Shown: positions 62,175-64,000 of the stretch, piece after piece
How positions within the stretch are numbered: position 1 is the stretch's first letter
How the letters are laid out: each line of letters starts with the position of its first letter
Assembly: GCA_039978895.1 (NCBI GenBank)
Contig: JBDWAL010000025.1
Span: 341,998-405,997 of the forward strand
DNA: 64,000 bases
Reading direction: 5' to 3'
Source: Aliishimia sp039978895
GTDB taxonomy: Bacteria; Pseudomonadota; Alphaproteobacteria; Rhodobacterales; Rhodobacteraceae
Notes under the pieces: generated by a model
The model's database searches: none
What the model was told of the DNA's origin: nothing
The model's input: only the letters and a program-made list of their open reading frames with translations
Translations under genes and position numbers: made by a program

Positions 62175-62890
62175 CCGAATGTCTGTATAAGACCGACCCA
62201 TATATACGCGAAGCCTCAGCTCGGGTGACAGGGCACACAACCGAAGGCGGCATCATTTTGGACCACTCTGTGTTCTATCCCACGGGGGGCGGACAACCCG
62301 GTGATAGCGGGCAATTGACGTGGGACGGGCAGGCTTTGACCATCGCAACCACCGTTAAAGGGCCCGACGACGACATCATTTTGGTACCCGCTGAGCCGCG
62401 CGAAATGCCACCCGTGGGCGCGCAGTTGGTGCAGCATTTGGATTGGGAACGTCGCCACCGCCACATGCGGGTTCATACCGCGCTTCACTTGTTGTCGGTT
62501 GTGATCCCATGCCCAGTGTCGGGCGGATCGATCTCAGCTGAGAAGGGGCGTTTGGATTTCGATATGCCCGATGCACCCAACGATAAGGATGCGCTGGACG
62601 CGGCTTTGGCGGAGCTGGTGGCTCAGGATGCCATTGTGTCAGAGGAATGGATCACTGACGCGGAACTGGATGCAAACCCCGGATTGGTGAAAACGATGTC
62701 CGTTCAACCCCCGCGTGGGGCAGGGCAAATCCGTTTGGTGCGCATTGGCAGTGGAATTGACACAATCGACCTACAACCTTGCGGTGGCACCCATGTGGCC
62801 CGCACAGGTGAGATCGGCGCGTTACGCATTGGTAAGATTGAGAAAAAAGGCCGCCAAAACCGCCGTGTATACCTGCATTTGGACAGCTAA
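62171..62890 (+). CDS. Alanyl-tRNA editing protein AlaX
   Basis: A 239-residue trans-editing enzyme that clears Ser or Gly wrongly attached to tRNA-Ala. The zinc ligands are in VHTALHLL and CGGTHVARTGEIG, as in the AlaRS editing domain. ATG overlaps the MscS stop (ATGA), so the two are coupled. The YPTGGGQPGDSGQL segment is the family N-terminal hallmark. Confidence 0.93.
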   Translation: MTECLYKTDPYIREASARVTGHTTEGGIILDHSVFYPTGGGQPGDSGQLTWDGQALTIATTVKGPDDDIILVPAEPREMPPVGAQLVQHLDWERRHRHMRVHTALHLLSVVIPCPVSGGSISAEKGRLDFDMPDAPNDKDALDAALAELVAQDAIVSEEWITDAELDANPGLVKTMSVQPPRGAGQIRLVRIGSGIDTIDLQPCGGTHVARTGEIGALRIGKIEKKGRQNRRVYLHLDS

Positions 62891-62994
62891 CGGCGTAATT
62901 CTTGCGATGCTGCGACACGGGGTAAATTTCGTGCCTCAAAAGGCAACAATTCCTCTTGCGTCAGCGCCACTCTGCGCTTACACCCCGATCGCAC

Positions 62995-63084
62995 GGAGAG
63001 GTGGCCGAGTGGTCGAAGGCGCACGCCTGGAAAGTGTGTAGGCGGGAGACCGTCTCCAGGGTTCGAATCCCTGTCTCTCCGCCA
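62995..63084 (+). tRNA. tRNA-Ser (anticodon GGA)
   Basis: A 90-base class II tRNA. The acceptor stem GGAGAGG pairs with TCTCTCC (one G-T), the anticodon stem CACGC/GTGTG holds the loop CTGGAAA with anticodon GGA, a long variable arm (GCGGGAGACCGTCTC) follows and CCA is encoded. It reads UCC and UCU. Confidence 0.97.
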
Positions 63085-63537
63085 TTTACCCTTGTGAACT
63101 AATTCTCTTTTTCACCGTCGGATGGGATTTTCCAGTTGTTTCCGAGGGTTATAGGGCGCGGGTTGTTCACAGCGCATCTGCGGGAATGCCCGAAACCTGT
63201 CGCTCTGGCGCGATATTCTCCAAAACTTTTGACTGCACCGAGTTGGTGAATTCTTTGTAACTCATTGCAAGGCATGCGTTTTAAGCTGGCGAACCTCAAC
63301 ACTTCGACCCCATTCGCGTTCAGTGAGATGGAACAGAAGTCTAACGTTCTCTGGTTGGTTTTGAATGAGCAGATGTTGTTTCTGCGGTGCCGCGTGGGGT
63401 GTTTGTTGAGGCAAGAATGGGCGGATTGCTGACCTTCGCTGCGATCTGAAGCAAGGTCTTCAGTGCGGACTTTGAGGCCATTCGCTGCGCTCGCGCCAAT
63501 GACCGTTTCAAAGTAAATACTATGTCAAGCCCAGCAA
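63085..63537 (+). other. Gene-free stretch
   Basis: About 450 bp between the tRNA and the TetR gene. Short frames on either strand lack start signals and protein-like patterns; I see no further RNA gene or repeat here. Confidence 0.55.
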
Positions 63538-64000
63538 TCACCGGGAAACATTTTCCAACATACTCTTCACGGCGCGTCCTGCAGACAGAATGTATTCGGG
63601 GTCATGATGCACAAGAACAGTTGAGAACGCGCCATCCATTAGCAGAACGACATGCCTAGCCAGTTCATGGGGCTCTTCTATTTTGCGCTCCTCGAACTCA
63701 CCCAAAAGCCATGCTTCAAACTTCTTTTTGTGCGCAGCACCAACTTTCATGGCGGGGTGGCCGGGCATGTTTGCCAACTCCGCAGCAGTGCGCAGGAAGC
63801 CGCAGCCCTTCCATTTGGGGTGACGGGCGGACTGGGCCAGGTTCAGGAAAATTGCCTCAATTTTGTCGGGCAGTTCACCATCGGCCTCATCAAACCATTT
63901 TTTGAAGAGTGTTAGATTGGGCTGGTCGCGCGACGCGAGATACGCAGCGACCAAATCATCCTTGCTCTTGAAATGGTAGTAAAGCGTCTTCTTTGTAAGA
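63538..64000 (-). CDS. TetR/AcrR-family regulator, N-terminus beyond the window
   Basis: The C-terminal 150 or so residues of a TetR-type repressor, cut at the 5' end by the window edge. The last visible HTH part reads KKTLYYHFKSKDDLVAAYL on the minus strand, upstream of a TTG-initiated frame that starts at 63954. The ligand domain runs to the stop (FLRTAAELANMPGHPAMK, then LLMDGAFSTVLVHHD). The target gene cannot be seen; it may lie beyond 64000. Confidence 0.88.
   Translation of the reverse strand, partial: LTKKTLYYHFKSKDDLVAAYLASRDQPNLTLFKKWFDEADGELPDKIEAIFLNLAQSARHPKWKGCGFLRTAAELANMPGHPAMKVGAAHKKKFEAWLLGEFEERKIEEPHELARHVVLLMDGAFSTVLVHHDPEYILSAGRAVKSMLENVSR

Noticed and set aside
1..64000. 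CRISPR arrays, insertion sequences, prophage genes or integrase/att pairs
   Set aside because: No regularly spaced direct repeats, transposase motifs or phage structural genes were recognised in either strand.

Overview
This window is chromosomal DNA of an alphaproteobacterium, almost certainly a marine Rhodobacteraceae (Roseobacter group). The case rests on gene content and order: a DMSP demethylation locus (dmdA-acuI with a BCCT carrier), the trgA-trgB-cysK tellurite locus known from Rhodobacter, a two-piece (circularly permuted) alphaproteobacterial tmRNA, an F1 ATPase zeta-type inhibitor (DUF1476), a VPLPA-CTERM protein, an RNase E with a large acidic insert, and DUF4169/RHH genes behind fumC. 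No CRISPR array, insertion sequence, rRNA or integrase was seen.

Layout. 0-5.4 kb: purM-purN, rnd, a lipoprotein, sufE, and a minus-strand pair made of a corrinoid protein and a DUF1638 protein. 5.4-17.0 kb: a loosely packed accessory stretch holding a VPLPA-CTERM surface protein, a wrecked adenylate-cyclase/TPR gene, a choline sulfatase, a divergent EamA transporter/LysR pair, a sterol-desaturase-family hydroxylase, a NUDIX hydrolase and orphan small genes. 17.0-26 kb: a homocysteine methyltransferase (Bmt type) behind an MprF-like membrane protein, the zeta subunit, purC-purS-lipoprotein-purQ, and the DctB/DctD two-component pair. 26-35 kb: rne with a long leader, a TusA-like protein, CcdA, an alpha/beta hydrolase coupled to a cytochrome P450, and a class I aldolase. 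35-40.3 kb, mostly minus strand: RHH, DUF4169, fumC, sspB, chrA, chrB and ssrA. 40.4-44.8 kb: a three-gene ectoine-type amino-acid utilisation operon with its middle gene broken, small membrane and hypothetical genes, and a LuxR solo. 44.9-52.2 kb: a GntR/FCD regulator divergent from DUF2182-DUF1326-dinB-dmdA, then acuI, a HIT protein and a BCCT transporter. 52.2-64 kb: class V aminotransferase, Stf0 sulfotransferase, photolyase, cfa, trgA-trgB-cysK, an MscS channel, AlaX, tRNA-Ser(GGA), and a TetR gene cut by the window end.

How they work together. The DMSP block is the most coherent unit: BCCT uptake, DmdA demethylation to methylmercaptopropionate, and AcuI detoxification of acryloyl-CoA. 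Three poorly understood genes (DUF2182, DUF1326, DinB) are packed with dmdA at gaps of 1, -4 and 3 bp. A 13-bp palindrome next to the divergent GntR gene recurs with one mismatch directly before acuI, which suggests one regulator for the whole set. One-carbon and methyl metabolism recurs elsewhere (Bmt, corrinoid protein, choline sulfatase feeding betaine), and stress functions cluster at the right end. ssrA and sspB lie within 2.3 kb of each other, with the chromate genes between them.

Most notable for follow-up: the dmdA-linked DUF2182/DUF1326/DinB operon and its shared operator; the unlisted tmRNA with tag ANDNRAPMAMAA; the short DUF4169 gene overlapping fumC; three in-frame TAG stops in two otherwise well-conserved reading frames; and a DctD-type regulator without the sigma-54 contact loop. 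All functions are read from sequence patterns and remembered family features; no database search was run.
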